From Epiperipatus broadwayi (Eukaryota; Onychophora; Udeonychophora; Euonychophora; Peripatidae): a DNA stretch of 64,000 bases. The stretch covers positions 911,501 through 975,500 of the forward strand of contig JAQFVV010012491.1 of the NCBI GenBank assembly GCA_028023455.1, written 5' to 3'. Positions 36,990-48,719 of the stretch are shown piece after piece. The first letter of the stretch is position 1. Each line of letters opens with the position of its first letter. Below the pieces are notes generated by a model that made no database searches, was not told the DNA's origin, and was given only the letters and a program-made list of their open reading frames with translations. The position numbers and the translations under genes were made by a program.

Positions 36990-39640
36990 ATTGTCTTATA
37001 CCATTACATCTATTTATTGATATATACATTATATATATTGTAGCCTTCTACTAGGTCGCTGTAATCATAAACGAATCATGCCACACGTTTTAGGCTCCAT
37101 AATCTCCCCCGTAGCCTTCCCACTAATCTAACTAATCCAATTTACACAGTTGGAAACCATATCTTTCTCTGTAACCTTCCAAGCTACAACTAATTTAGAA
37201 TATACGCCTAAAAATAAAGGTTTAATCAAAGAGATGATTTCATTATTGACTAAGCTGCATAAAACTATAAACGTAAAGAAGATCACAAGGTGATTCATAA
37301 TTTCTGGTCAAAATAGCTTTAAAATCCACAAACAAACAAACAACAAAAGTTTACTATTCAGCAAACCAATAGATAAATAAAAATTAAATTGATGGACTGA
37401 ATATAAAATTAGAATTATTAATTAAGTAAGAAATACATAAAGTGGTAGATGAATAAATGGATGATGAAATTAAGTAGTAATTGAATAATAAATGAAAGGA
37501 GTCTGAGGATGAAGAGAAAAAATGAAGATGTGTCAGAATAATGGATGATTGGGATGATAGTGAAATAAGGGTTAGTGAATGGTGAGTTAATTAAGATAAT
37601 GAATGAGGATGAAAGAATAAAGAAAGAAAGAAAGAAAAAAAGAAAGAAAGAAAGATTGAAATGACAGATGAAAATAATGATGCTGATGGAAGTTGATATC
37701 CAGACTCTAGTTAATATTGAATTAAATGATCATAAGATAACTAAATAAAATAGGGATTCTAAGCTTACTAAAACCAGAATATTCACCATAAAGTCTGGCT
37801 GACCCTTTCCTAACACGGTGAATGTAACACAATTCCACTCTAACTACAATAATTAACTGGATATAAAATTTACCATAAATTCAAATCCTATCGCAAATTA
37901 ATATAACTTATCCTTCTCAGGGTTCACATAGCTTAAAGGGTGTTATACAAGATATACTTGGGTCCGTGAGAGTGATTTTACCACTACCCAAGCATAACAT
38001 ACCAAATAGCTCTTAATACCAAATTGAATTACTAAACAATATTCAGTAATTTCAAATAAATTCTATAAATTCCCTAACTATAATGAACTTTAAGCTTCAA
38101 TAAGCCGGAATGATTTTTCAATAGCTAAACGCAATAGTTTTCCAACTTTCTTTTTCCATTAATTAGAAACAATGTGATCAAGACTAGTGAATGATAGATC
38201 TGTGGATTCAAATGAACTGATCAAACCAATATTAAGTGTTTAATCTTTTTAGTATATCACTTCAAATAATATTCTTTAGATTAGTAATGTTTAATTATTA
38301 AGTAATGATGCCCTAGATATACTCATAAATTATACGGCTTAACAAAATTATTCTGATATACCTACATATAGTGACTTTTACAATATTGATTGATGATGCT
38401 TACCATATAATCATAGGATATGTTGATAGCAATAACAGTAATAATGTGTGAGTGTGTTGATTAGCAATGAGACCACTAACAACTAAATAAATTTTTAACA
38501 CAACAAGATTTATTTACATTATGTACAAGTCTCTTTCAGACACATTACATGAAACAAGATGACTTCATTGAATACAATCAGGGATGGAAATTTACAGTAT
38601 TTCTAAATCTAATAATTGAGTTATAATTTATTATATTGAACGGTATCAATTTAATTTATTAGAATATGATAATGGTAATTATCATATACAGCACAATTAA
38701 TAATTTTTTATTTATTATTATTTACTATAAAACAAAATTCGTGATATTGATGTGGGGCAGACATCATAAGTTAAATAAATGTACATATGACACCAAAACA
38801 TTCACTATGTTCACAACTTAGCTACTTACTAATTAACGGATCTTACTGATCCATCGGCGAATAAAAAGTTATACAAACACTAATAAGTTCTTTTTTTTTG
38901 TTTGTTTGTCTATAAACTGATGAAGATTACCCAACATCATCAAGATGCTATTTCAATTAGACAAACACTATAGATAGGCTAGTGTCCCTTAATTTAACTC
39001 TGTTTTATCCTTGCTATAGATTTTGAAATCTAAACTTCACCATACACGGTGGAAAACTCTATATAACTTCATGAGGAATCTAACAATAAAGGGAGGCTCT
39101 GCAAAGCAACATGATAGTTGTATAATAATATGGCCAATTCCAATACTTTCATAGGTATAAAAGTGCGGGCAGTGCCTCTTCACTGGAAAATAGAATTCAG
39201 ACCATGGGGATCATCCTCTTTTAGGATTAACTATGCTCTAAGCACTAACTATTAATCAGCCTCGACAATATCGTCCTCTCATTTAATCAACAATGGGGGA
39301 TTCTCCATGAACCCATGCACAATATTAGTATTATTATATTTAATGCCTTCATATGTGGCATAAACTCATCAGCCAAAAGCTATTACAAATCCTGATCAAT
39401 ACCATAGCAAGGTAAAACAATATTCATAACAAAAGTGGAAACATAACTGTTTCATTTCCCAATGCAGAAACTATTAATGTTTTATAGACAAACCGCCAAC
39501 ATATAAGTAAAATTACCATTAATTATTCTAAAATAATTATTATACTTTGTTTATAGTAAGCCATGCACACGTAAACAATGAGGACCAAACTACATTTTGT
39601 ATTTATGGTGGACATGTTCGTTCATAGGCAAAATTAAGCA
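36990..39640. other. Compositionally distinct block inside the intron
   Basis: This block has fewer long A/T runs and more C/G words (for example CCATAATCTCCCCCGTAGCC at 37098, AAAGTGCGGGCAGTGCCTCT at 39160, TCGACAATATCGTCCTCTCA at 39260) than either side. No long reading frame, terminal repeats or tRNA-like heads were found. It may be one or more decayed mobile elements. Confidence 0.3.
37430..37660 (+). repeat. Purine simple-sequence block ending in (AAAG)n
   Basis: Cryptic GATGAA/GAATGA repeats run from about 37430. They pass into a clean AAAG/GAAA tetranucleotide run at 37615-37655. Almost no pyrimidines other than T occur on the + strand. Confidence 0.75.
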
Positions 39641-40167
39641 ATAAAAGAAATGCTTATTAAATTATTTTATATAATAGAACAATTGTGTAATTATGTGTAT
39701 AATTTTGACAAGTTTGGGTCTGTTTGTTCCCCTCCTCAATATAATAATAACATTTATTTTAGCAGTGCTAGAGATAAATATTTCTCTCTATTCCCAGATA
39801 ATGATATTCAATATTATGCTTCCCTTAATTGGAAAAATAATATATATGTGTGTGTGTGTATTAGAGGTATATATTTCTTTATATATCTCTATATCATCCC
39901 TAAGTACATTTTATATCATCATAAAATATATAAATACAAAAAAAACTAATGCCTGAATAACACATGAAAGAAAAAAACGTATTATAATATTAAACATATC
40001 AATAACAAAAATAAATGAACATTTTGTCCCATTAGATTTTATCAAAGTTTGATCCCTTCTTATAAGCAAAATGACAAGAAAACTGGATATTATAAGCAAA
40101 ACTTCCCAAGTAAATATATATATTTTGATTATCCTGTTTTATATTAGCATATTTCAGACAATATTCA

Positions 40168-40325
40168 AACACTTTCCAAAGGCAATAAGAATCATTTGTT
40201 GGTTTATATATCGATATCATTATAGCAAGATGATATTTAAATACTTTCCAAAGGTAATAAAAATCATTTGTTGGTTTATATACTGATGTCATTATAGTAA
40301 GACGATATTTATATGCTTTCCAAAG
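40168..40325 (+). repeat. 73-bp tandem repeat, just over two units
   Basis: CTTTCCAAAGGCAATAAGAA and CTTTCCAAAGGTAATAAAAA begin units at about 40171 and 40244; a third partial unit starts at 40316. Units share ATCATTTGTTGGTTTATATA and TCATTATAG-AAGA-GATATTTA. Confidence 0.8.
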
Positions 40326-40369
40326 GCAATAAAATTAGGTTTAAAATGATTTATTGATTTGTGTATTTT

Positions 40370-40830
40370 GTTTTTCCATCCACACGAAGATCAGTCATAA
40401 TTTTAAATGATCTGGGTGATTTTAAAACAGTTTAAAATATTATTACTTTGCAAGTTATTCAATAAAGATAAAAATAAATAAATACTTCTTTCACTTCCTT
40501 TCTATCAGCAAATTATAATCTTTTCAGTTATACTGAGAAGAATTTATTCAATTATAAATGCGATCTTCTCGGTGTTTTTAATTAATATGTAACTTATACT
40601 TTTCCAAATACAGCACAATTAAAATAAGTTTATTACGATCTTTAAAACAAACTTTTTAAAATCATTTATGGATTTTGTTTACTTTGTTTTTCCATCCACG
40701 GTAATATCTGTCATAATTTTGAAATGATCTGGGCAAATTTAAACATTTAAAATATTACTAATTTATATGTTGTATAATCAAGATAAAAAATAAATAAATA
40801 CTTATTTATTCACTTCTATCAGCAAATTCA
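40370..40830 (+). repeat. Direct duplication of about 150 bp, spacing about 300 bp
   Basis: TTTTGTTTTTCCATCCAC, then a CTGTCATAATTTT/CAGTCATAATTTT block, ATGATCTGGG, ATTTAAA, AGATAAAAATAAATAAATAC and TTCACTT-CTATCAGCAAATT, occurs at about 40370 and again at about 40675. The same order in both shows duplication. Confidence 0.75.
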
Positions 40831-43800
40831 TCTGTGTTTAATAATGTTAAGAAGAATTGGTTCAATGGTAAACAATTATCAATAAAATATATTTGGCATT
40901 AATATTCTGTCATTTTTCTATTTTCACCAGTTACACAAATTAGCGCCAAACACCACTAGCAGATGAGTTTCTTCTTTATTGAAAATAAGACATAAGTTAT
41001 GCATTTTTCTTTTTAAATTGACTAAATTTTATAAGATTTAAAAATGACTTTTTAGTTTATTATCTCTCTTAAAACTTTTCTTCAAAATTATTTAGTTATT
41101 TTTAGTGAGATGACAATTTATGAACAACGTATTATTCAGATTTATGCTTAATAGCGGTGCGAAAATCAAAACACTTTAATCTTTTTCTTTTCAATCTAAA
41201 TAATTTTCGCGTCATTCTTAAATCTGACAATTGCTTAAGATAAAGAAAACAAAAGTAATTGCTTACGTTTTCTGGTATTGTTCTTTGTTTCCAATGGTAC
41301 ATGTTGAGGCAAATATTTATTCTAGCTTCTCCAGCAGGCAAAATTAAGAATCATACGATCGATGGAAAATAGTGCTGAAATCTTACAGTTATTAAGTTTC
41401 TACTCCATTTTGTTTATAGCCATAAAGTCATGAGATTTTATCCAAATTAATTTTCAAGGTTATTATTTTTCAGCTTATTCCTTATATTTTATTTTATACG
41501 TGAATAGTTAAAGTCTTGTTCCAATTTTCTTTCTCTTAGTAGTCCCCCCTCTACAAACTTGTTATAGTATTTATTTTTTTGTTACAATGCCTGATTGGTC
41601 CTAAATGATCCAATTACTGTAAAATGTGAATAAATTAATAGTTTTATTCCTCTAGTGAGAACCATCTAGACTGTTACATTGCAATTTAAATTAAAACATA
41701 ATATATTTAAAGATTGTTTATAAAAAAAATTTAGAAGAATTATAAATTGATTTTCTTGTTTATTTTTAATTACTATTTAATACTAATAATAAAGTGTTAA
41801 ATATTTTATGCTTCCAAATTGGTTTAATACTATTAAAATATTATTTGAAATAGCTGCCACTGGAACTTGTGATAAAATGTTTATGAGATTCATATCCACT
41901 CCATCAGATTTTCCAGTGTCTCACAAACAGTCAAGATCATCATCACTTTCAAGATATTTCTTAGTGATATTTTGCTTAGCTGGAAAATTATAATCCACAA
42001 GCATTTCACTCTATAACTGATTTCTACACATTGATTTTCAATATCTCAACAAATTATTACTAATTAAAATTTAAAATTTTACATACTGGTCCAGTGGATA
42101 AAACTTACTATCATTGAGCCAAAACATACGGTTACAATATATATATATATATATAGGGGTTTAACAACTGAAGTATTGCTATCCTTCAAGATAACAGTAT
42201 GTTTAATCAAAGAATAAAAATAATAAAAAAAATTAATATGTATGCGCATTCTTGCAGAAATTATTGAACAATAAGAAAAATGCCTTATCCAATCAAAACA
42301 CTTCTACCATAATTTAGACAATTTTTCATTATCAACAATTATAAACAACTCCAATAGTTGGGTTAACTGTAATCAAAAAGTCTATATATATATGTTCATT
42401 CATGTGGAGGGCTGATTAGACCACACAAAAAAATATCTTCTTCAATCAAGACAATTTTTCATAATGGACAGATATAAATCATTTCAATGGTTGGCTTATA
42501 CATATATATTTAATTATAAATATAAAGTTTATAATATAATATTTATACAACTCTCAAGCCATATTCAAGAAAATTATACAATAGACATTCTGTTTTTATA
42601 AATATTAACTACATGTATTTATAATGGAAATGTTTTAAAATTGCCATTCAACTTTGTGATATGCTTTCATTCATTTACTCACTGTCTGATTCTTCAGTCC
42701 ATAATACCACCATTTCTATGTCACAGCACATTAAAACCAGTGTCTATGAAATGATTGCTTTGGCATATTTTGTTTATAATGTGAATACTGAATTGAATGT
42801 GTGTTTTGAATGCAATCATTCATAATATCTATAACTGATAGCATTGATTTCTAATCATTATTAATTCTATGTTTCATTCTCCAAACTTAAATATTAAATA
42901 TTCAGGAACTTAATCCTTTTTAAACTCTGACAATTTGACATTTTTTCTTACAGGTTTGAAAAACTAATTCTAAGTTTCAATCAGACATTCCTTATTAGCT
43001 CCTACTTATGAAATAAACAATGGATGATTAGAAGCAAAATGAAATTTAAATATTCTATTAATTTTAACAATCCAGTAAAGAAACACCAACTATTAAATAT
43101 ATATAGTTTTGAGAATATGTAATAATAGTTCAGAAGTAATAATTTTCATATACCAATACTATAAAAAAACATTTATAAGTTAGATTTTATCAAAGTTATT
43201 TTAATAAATTTTGCATCTGGTTTATAAATTAATATAAGGAAATATAGTTTGCAAGTTCATTAAAGTTATTTCTAATAAGTCTGACTATAAAATATTCTTA
43301 TAATATGTGCATATGAAGGTTCCTGCTTTAGAAATATTGCACATTCTCAGCAATATATATTTAAAAAGTGATATTTGTTCATCCGGTTGTTAAAAATAAT
43401 ATATGAACAAAAATATATAAAAAGACAAATACATTTGCTATAAAAATTATCCAATTATCATTATGTCTACTCGTTAGCTGGAAATTGCTACGACCTTTAA
43501 AAAGACTTTTCAGTCTAACTATTCTCAATTGGTAATTTATATAATTATGATGCAAAACACATTTGGTCTTAAAAACTTACTTTATTAAGATTACTATAGT
43601 TTTAATCCTAGAATAAAATCTGCTATGCTACCATCATGCTTTGCAAACAGCCCTTTCACTTTTTCCACATATTTCCCTACTGCAAATTTAAAATATTCTG
43701 TATCCAAATTTAATTTTCATTTTAATACAAACCTTCTTCTAATTTATGGATTTCTATTATTAAATAAAAACATAAGGCTAGATTCAACCATATTAAGAAA

Positions 43801-44667
43801 GTGGAAAGCAATAGCAAAGTACCACTGACATTGATCTAATCTTATTGTTTGATCCTAGTATTTGGATGTCTAATTAATTTATATGACTTTAGGTAGAGAA
43901 CTTAGTATATATATGAGAGAAACCTTGGTCCTTTTAGAAAGAAAAAAAATGTTATTGCAACAAGAATCATAATGAACATTGGTACAATAATAACATAATA
44001 TTATATATAAAAACACTAAATTGATATAAATAATCCAACATATACAGTGTTTTGCTATATTGAAAATTTCTGTATTTCCTGCAACTGCTTATAATAAGTC
44101 AATCATATTTTTTTTCCTATATCTATGAATGCTATATATAAATGCTTACTTTCTTTCTTATTCACTTCTGTGATTATAAATAGCTATTATCTATACATGA
44201 TCAAATCTAATTCACCTTCCCATACTTTTTCCAATCTTATTTTCTTCTCCATTTAATGATTTTTTAAAATCATCACATATGCAAATATTTTATAAATCAT
44301 GGAAATTATTTTCATTGAGTTTTAATTAATAAGCTTTTAATGGTCTTTATTATTATTATAATAATCTCACATTTTACTTTTTTTGTATTATCATTCTAAA
44401 ATAATAATTTCAGCCCTAACTCTCAATTTATTATCAACCCTCTTTGCAGATTACTTATCCATGAATCTTCCGACTTGTCAATCTTTTGTGTGGTATTTTC
44501 CATTCATTTTCTGAAAGTTTAAAATTTCCCATGCTTCTAATTTTTTTTTACCCATATTTATTACACAATTGTTCAAAATTTTCTGACTTTTCTGTCTGCT
44601 ATATTTTCTTTTTTCTTTATAAAAAAATATGGATTGCTCTTATATTCCTTATTTTCTTTTGACCCAT

Positions 44668-44758
44668 TTACAAACCAATGGTTAGGCAATTGAATAAAAG
44701 ACTCAAGAGCTAAAGGTTTCTGAATCCAAGCTCAACCAGTCATTTACTATTATTGGTT
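44668..44758 (+). repeat. tRNA-like SINE head
   Basis: CAATGGTTAGGCAATTGAAT fits a diverged A box and GGTTTCTGAATCC a B box at tRNA-like spacing. The head directly precedes the perfect palindrome at 44759, which may have inserted into its body. Confidence 0.4.
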
Positions 44759-44878
44759 AATAGTTTTAATAAGGCTGTAAACCTTAGCAATGAGCGTCTG
44801 AAAAAATCGTCACTAGGTCCCTAGTGACGATTTTTTCAGACGCTCATTGCTAAGGTTTACAGCCTTATTAAAACTATT
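44759..44878. repeat. Perfect palindrome, 59-bp arms, 2-bp spacer
   Basis: The left arm 44759-44817 and right arm 44820-44878 are exact reverse complements, with TC between them. Weaker pairing continues outwards for about a dozen bases (CTATTATT / AATAATAG). The arms are less AT-rich than their surroundings. Such a snap-back could be a young fold-back element, a hairpin transcript gene or a sequencing/assembly artefact. Confidence 0.9.
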
Positions 44879-44965
44879 ACTGAAATAATAGTGAGTGTTT
44901 AATAAAATTTATAATTACAACTTTACATTATTGGTTAAATAACTTGGCTATGAGGCAAATTACCT

Positions 44966-44977
44966 GGGGGGGGGGGG
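44966..44977 (+). repeat. G12 homopolymer
   Basis: Twelve consecutive G's in otherwise AT-rich DNA. Similar tracts are C11 at 55604-55614 and G11 at 60846-60856. Length is prone to sequencing error. Confidence 0.9.
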
Positions 44978-45332
44978 TTTCTAAACTTGCTTGTAACCAG
45001 AAAACATTTGCAAGTTTCACCTGGTCCAGCTTTAAAATACAAGTCATGGGCATAATAGATGAAAAGTGTTTTCTTTACATTTTTTTCCCATTTTTATAAT
45101 ATCAACATAAAGACTGCAATATCTAGAAAAAAATTCTAGGTTTTTCTTTCTAAATCATTAGAAAGCATTCTAATGTATTTATTTTAGCTATTTCATAAAA
45201 GTTAATATCTCTGCTGCTGATTCATTTGAAATAAAAATTTATTTGTTTTCTTTTTAAAATTGTAAAAAAAACTAAATGGATTATGCATATATCAATTACC
45301 ATTATTCTTTGTGACTTGAGTTCCTTTTTAAA

Positions 45333-45567
45333 ATGGTGTATGGCATGTTAAAATTGGATAAAATTCTGATTTTTTTTTTATTAATATTTTTATTAATAGG
45401 TTCTTTTAATTTTTTTTTCACTCAGTTTATTACATTGTACAGAAAAAACAAAGGCATAAATTTTTCATTTGCCAGAGTGATTAATAAAATGGACTCAACA
45501 TGCTTAGATGATTTTGCAATTTCAACGCCTTCCCTTCCTAAAATAAATATAACACCATATATTATAT
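45333..45567 (+). CDS. Possible first exon of a type II membrane protein, unidentified
   Basis: The frame starts MVYGMLKLDKILIFFLLIFL, giving a short cytoplasmic start and one hydrophobic segment (about 9-29). A hydrophilic stretch of varied composition follows, including an N-glycosylation-type NIT. The frame runs to a GTAAGT donor at 45568. An acceptor-like TTTTTTTTTCACTCAG also ends at 45424, so the coding part could instead be an internal exon (45425-45567). It lies antisense in the CD151-like intron. The layout resembles Golgi glycosyltransferases, but no family motif is visible. The length could arise by chance. Confidence 0.25.
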
Positions 45568-46044
45568 GTAAGTATTCAATTTTAGATTTTTTTATTATTT
45601 GAATATTATTTAAAATTTTATTATTTGGTAAATGTATAATTTAATAATATGTTTGTATTTGTACTAGTGTGTCTGTGTAGTATATAAATTATACTTTTAT
45701 TTAAATATTGCAAAAATAATGATTTACATACAATGTAATTTTGGGGCTCTGATTCAAGTTTGAGGTAACCTTATTTTATAGACATAATGATTCTTACAAG
45801 GTTTAATAATTTAATAGTGTGCCTATATTTGTATTAGTATGTTTATGTTTGTACAACAAGTAATGATTTTCATATATAAAATTAGGCTATTATATGCAAT
45901 GTAAATTTTAAGACTGATTATCAGATGCATGGAAAGATTGCAGTTGATGAAGCAATCACAAAATTTACTGGGCATAGTACCATGTGAAAATATAAACACT
46001 TAAAACCAATAAAGAGAAATTTCAAGGGGTGTGTGTGTGTCATG

Positions 46045-46190
46045 ATAGCCACAATGGTTATGTATACCACATGGAATTGTATTCAGGCAAAGAATCAAAT
46101 CTCAATTCTTGCCTATGTCTTGGTACTCATGCAGTGGAGTCAGTAGTTTTGCCATATCTTGCATCACATAATTTTCAAGTCTACAGCTAG
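46045..46190 (+). repeat. tRNA-like SINE copy
   Basis: ATAGCCACAATGG fits an A box and AAGAATCAAATCTC a B box about 50 bases later. The body continues to about 46190 with less AT-rich sequence (TGGTACTCATGCAGTGGAGT). It is not the same family as the 6466 copy. Confidence 0.4.
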
Positions 46191-47048
46191 CAAATGAGCT
46201 ATATGCAAATAAATTATATCATTGTGAGACATCAATATAACAAGATAGTATGTACACAACAAATATAAAATGAAGACAGGAGACTCATTTGGATCATTGA
46301 CACAGTAACCTTTAATTTCTAGTTGTGGATAGACAAGAAGCTAATTGTTATGATTACAAATGCATATCACCTTCTGGAAATGGTTTATTTTGTATCTTTT
46401 ATTAGAATGAATCTTTTTCTTATAAACGCCTTGAGATTTTTTAACTTTTGGGGTACAAGATAAAAATAAAGAATTCTTATGCTACTACTTTTGTAAGTTC
46501 TGAAGCTATGGGTTATCTCAGATAAGAAGTATTTTATATGGTTTGAAGAAGAATTTTGTGAGAAATACAAAGAAATTATCAATAAAGATGTAATTTTAAA
46601 CTTAATTAATGATAAATTAAAAATTATGAACAAACAATAAAGTAATAATTTTTTTGGATATTGAAATTTCCTTTTTTCCCCCTTACTTGTTAATGATAAT
46701 CACAACTTCTCTTAGACTTATTTTTTCCTTAGTTTTTCTAGTTTCTATCAATGTAAAACTTTTCACTCTAACATTGTGAAGTTATTGTAAAAACTGGTCT
46801 CAAATCAATTTTTAAAAAATTCAATGATGCCAAATACCCTGATATAGTTAGAAGAATTCTTGATATTAATTCTTCCTGTTTTACACTCTTAATCTAATTT
46901 TGTATTCTGAAAGTAATGTTTTCGATAAACTGGCTACCTGGAAAAAAAAAATCCTACTTCTGTTTTTTATTTTTAATTAATAGCCCTGATTTATTTACAA
47001 GTTTATTAAAATTAGTTTGATTTTATTATAGATAAATCAACTACTTAC

Positions 47049-47132
47049 TGGAACAAAACAAATGCCCAATCCAACTGCTCCAAGAATTATGAGATGATCC
47101 CCAAGATACTGGGCAAACTTGTTTAAACAGCC
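47049..47132 (-). CDS. CD151/TSPAN11-like tetraspanin, exon with TM4 start
   Basis: The exon encodes 28 residues: GCLNKFAQYLGDHLIILGAV then GLGICFVP. The GC supplies the last conserved cysteine of the large extracellular loop and LIILGAVGLGICFV begins TM4, matching the GAVGIGIA segment of vertebrate CD151. It has a TTGTTGTAG acceptor and a GTAAGT donor, and is in phase 0 at both ends. Confidence 0.88.
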
Positions 47133-47373
47133 CTACAACAAAATAATAAAAAATTTGCATAAGATAAAATTTAATAACATATTTTTAAAAAAGCAAATAT
47201 ATAAATGATAACAATTGATGAAGACATTATATATAAAAAAGAGCTCTATCTTTGTGTTAAAATATTAGCTTAGTTGATAAATAATAGCAATTTTTCACTG
47301 AATGGTTTTTATTTGATTAAAAAGATGCATTTTATCTGGCCATGATGTTATAACTTGTATTACTCTATCCCAG

Positions 47374-47583
47374 CTAATGCTATTAAAGTGTCGATTTGAA
47401 AATAGCAGTCTATTTGATTTAAAATTATCTTTTGATAAAGCAATACCTAAACCCGAAACTCTTTTGATATTTGTTTTTAAAAAAACTCATGATATTATAT
47501 CATTTTGTGTGCATGTCAAATCATTCGAACCAATTTATAAATTAATTTTTAAAATATATGAATTCACGAAAAGCTACATATAG
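47374..47583 (+). other. Open frame after an acceptor-like site, unidentified
   Basis: TTACTCTATCCCAG ends at 47373 and the frame LMLLKCRFENSSLFDLKLSF onward is open for 69 codons to a TAG. Composition is more protein-like than the neighbouring frames. It does not join in phase to the 45333 segment, so a shared gene is not supported. It may be a decayed coding fragment. Confidence 0.2.
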
Positions 47584-48596
47584 TTATATACATTGTAGTA
47601 TTCATTAACAGACAATAAAAATGGTAGTCTAAAATATTTGTTATCACTGCCACTTTTTGTCAATGGTGAAATAAAGATTAACAGAAACAGTTTTGAGATC
47701 TTGTCAGCCATTATTTGAATTCATCAACTGCAAGATATTGGTGAAATCCAGAGAGTAACAGAACAGGTTAACAACAAGACAGTATCATACTTTATTCAAT
47801 GACAAGTCATGATTTTGATCAGCTAATCTGGTCTGGGTCTAATAATATTGTTACAACAGGCTGGTTTAGTTAACATATGAGTGGCATTCTGATCTTTTAA
47901 TCAACAAATGAACACACTTGGCATACATTATCAAATTGTAATTTGATTAATATTGTTTCTTTTTCTGGTATTTAGACATTTCTTTTCAATAATGTCTACC
48001 AAGAAAAACAAGATGCTTTACTTCAAGCATATTTAAAATCTTATTGGATAATGTCTAAGCAATGTTATAAAATTATGAGACTAAGTAAATACTAAGTAGA
48101 CATACATATCCCAGAAACCCATTACAGATGTCTTTTTCCATTCCATACCACATGTCGGACTGCACTGCACATTACAGCAATTATGTGAGATAACATAAAT
48201 TGTCTCATTATCTAATTAAAGTGAAAATAATATGTTATTTACATACTATCTACATGCCCTCTGATTGAATTGTGATACTTTTTTTATGCATAAAAACTCT
48301 TTCAAAGATTGTATTGAAATCATGATGTTAGGAATAATTATGTTTTTTATATATATTTTAATATTTTTATCACTGTCATAAATTCAGGTCATTATGCTGA
48401 ATTATGATAATGGTATCAAACTTTTTTAATTTGTATGCAAAACATTTTACAGATCAAATACTCTGAAAGTTTAACGAGAATGCTCAAACCCAGAAATACC
48501 ATCATCTGCCAAAATTATTGACATATCTTACCCATAAAAAAAAATATAAATCATGAATATTTATTCTGAAATCTCATGTAATAGGAGTATTTTTCC

Positions 48597-48610
48597 TTAC
48601 CACACTTTAA
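48597..48610. repeat. Left target-site duplication of the composite PLE
   Basis: TTACCACACTTTAA, identical to 52596-52609. The two copies exactly bracket the composite element, so they are best read as the duplicated target of one insertion. Confidence 0.85.
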
Positions 48611-48719
48611 GTTAAATAATTTTACTTTTGGGAAATGTATGTATTCAAGCACAAGTGCGTGTGTGGCGCAACTGCTCCCAAAAGCTATTAATACAAATAC
48701 AAATAGCTAACTAAAAATA

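Larger units (their letters stand above)
36863..47048 (-). other. Intron of the CD151-like gene (about 10.2 kb)
   Basis: Bounded by GTAAGTAG and CTATTAG on the - strand. It holds repeats listed separately (simple sequence, tandem units, SINE heads, a perfect palindrome) and one possible coding segment on the opposite strand at 45333. The rest (39.65-40.1, 40.9-44.6, 45.6-46.0 and 46.2-47.0 kb) is AT-rich without recognised features. A G12 run lies at 44966-44977 and a TA run at 42138-42155. Confidence 0.8.

Noticed and set aside
39650-39956. Overlapping 87- and 99-codon frames
   Set aside because: Two frames open over the same AT-rich stretch, with tyrosine/isoleucine bias expected by chance and no motif or splice support.
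41132-41341. Possible exon on - with a GTAAGC donor
   Set aside because: No matching acceptor keeps the frame open, and the translation resembles nothing I know.
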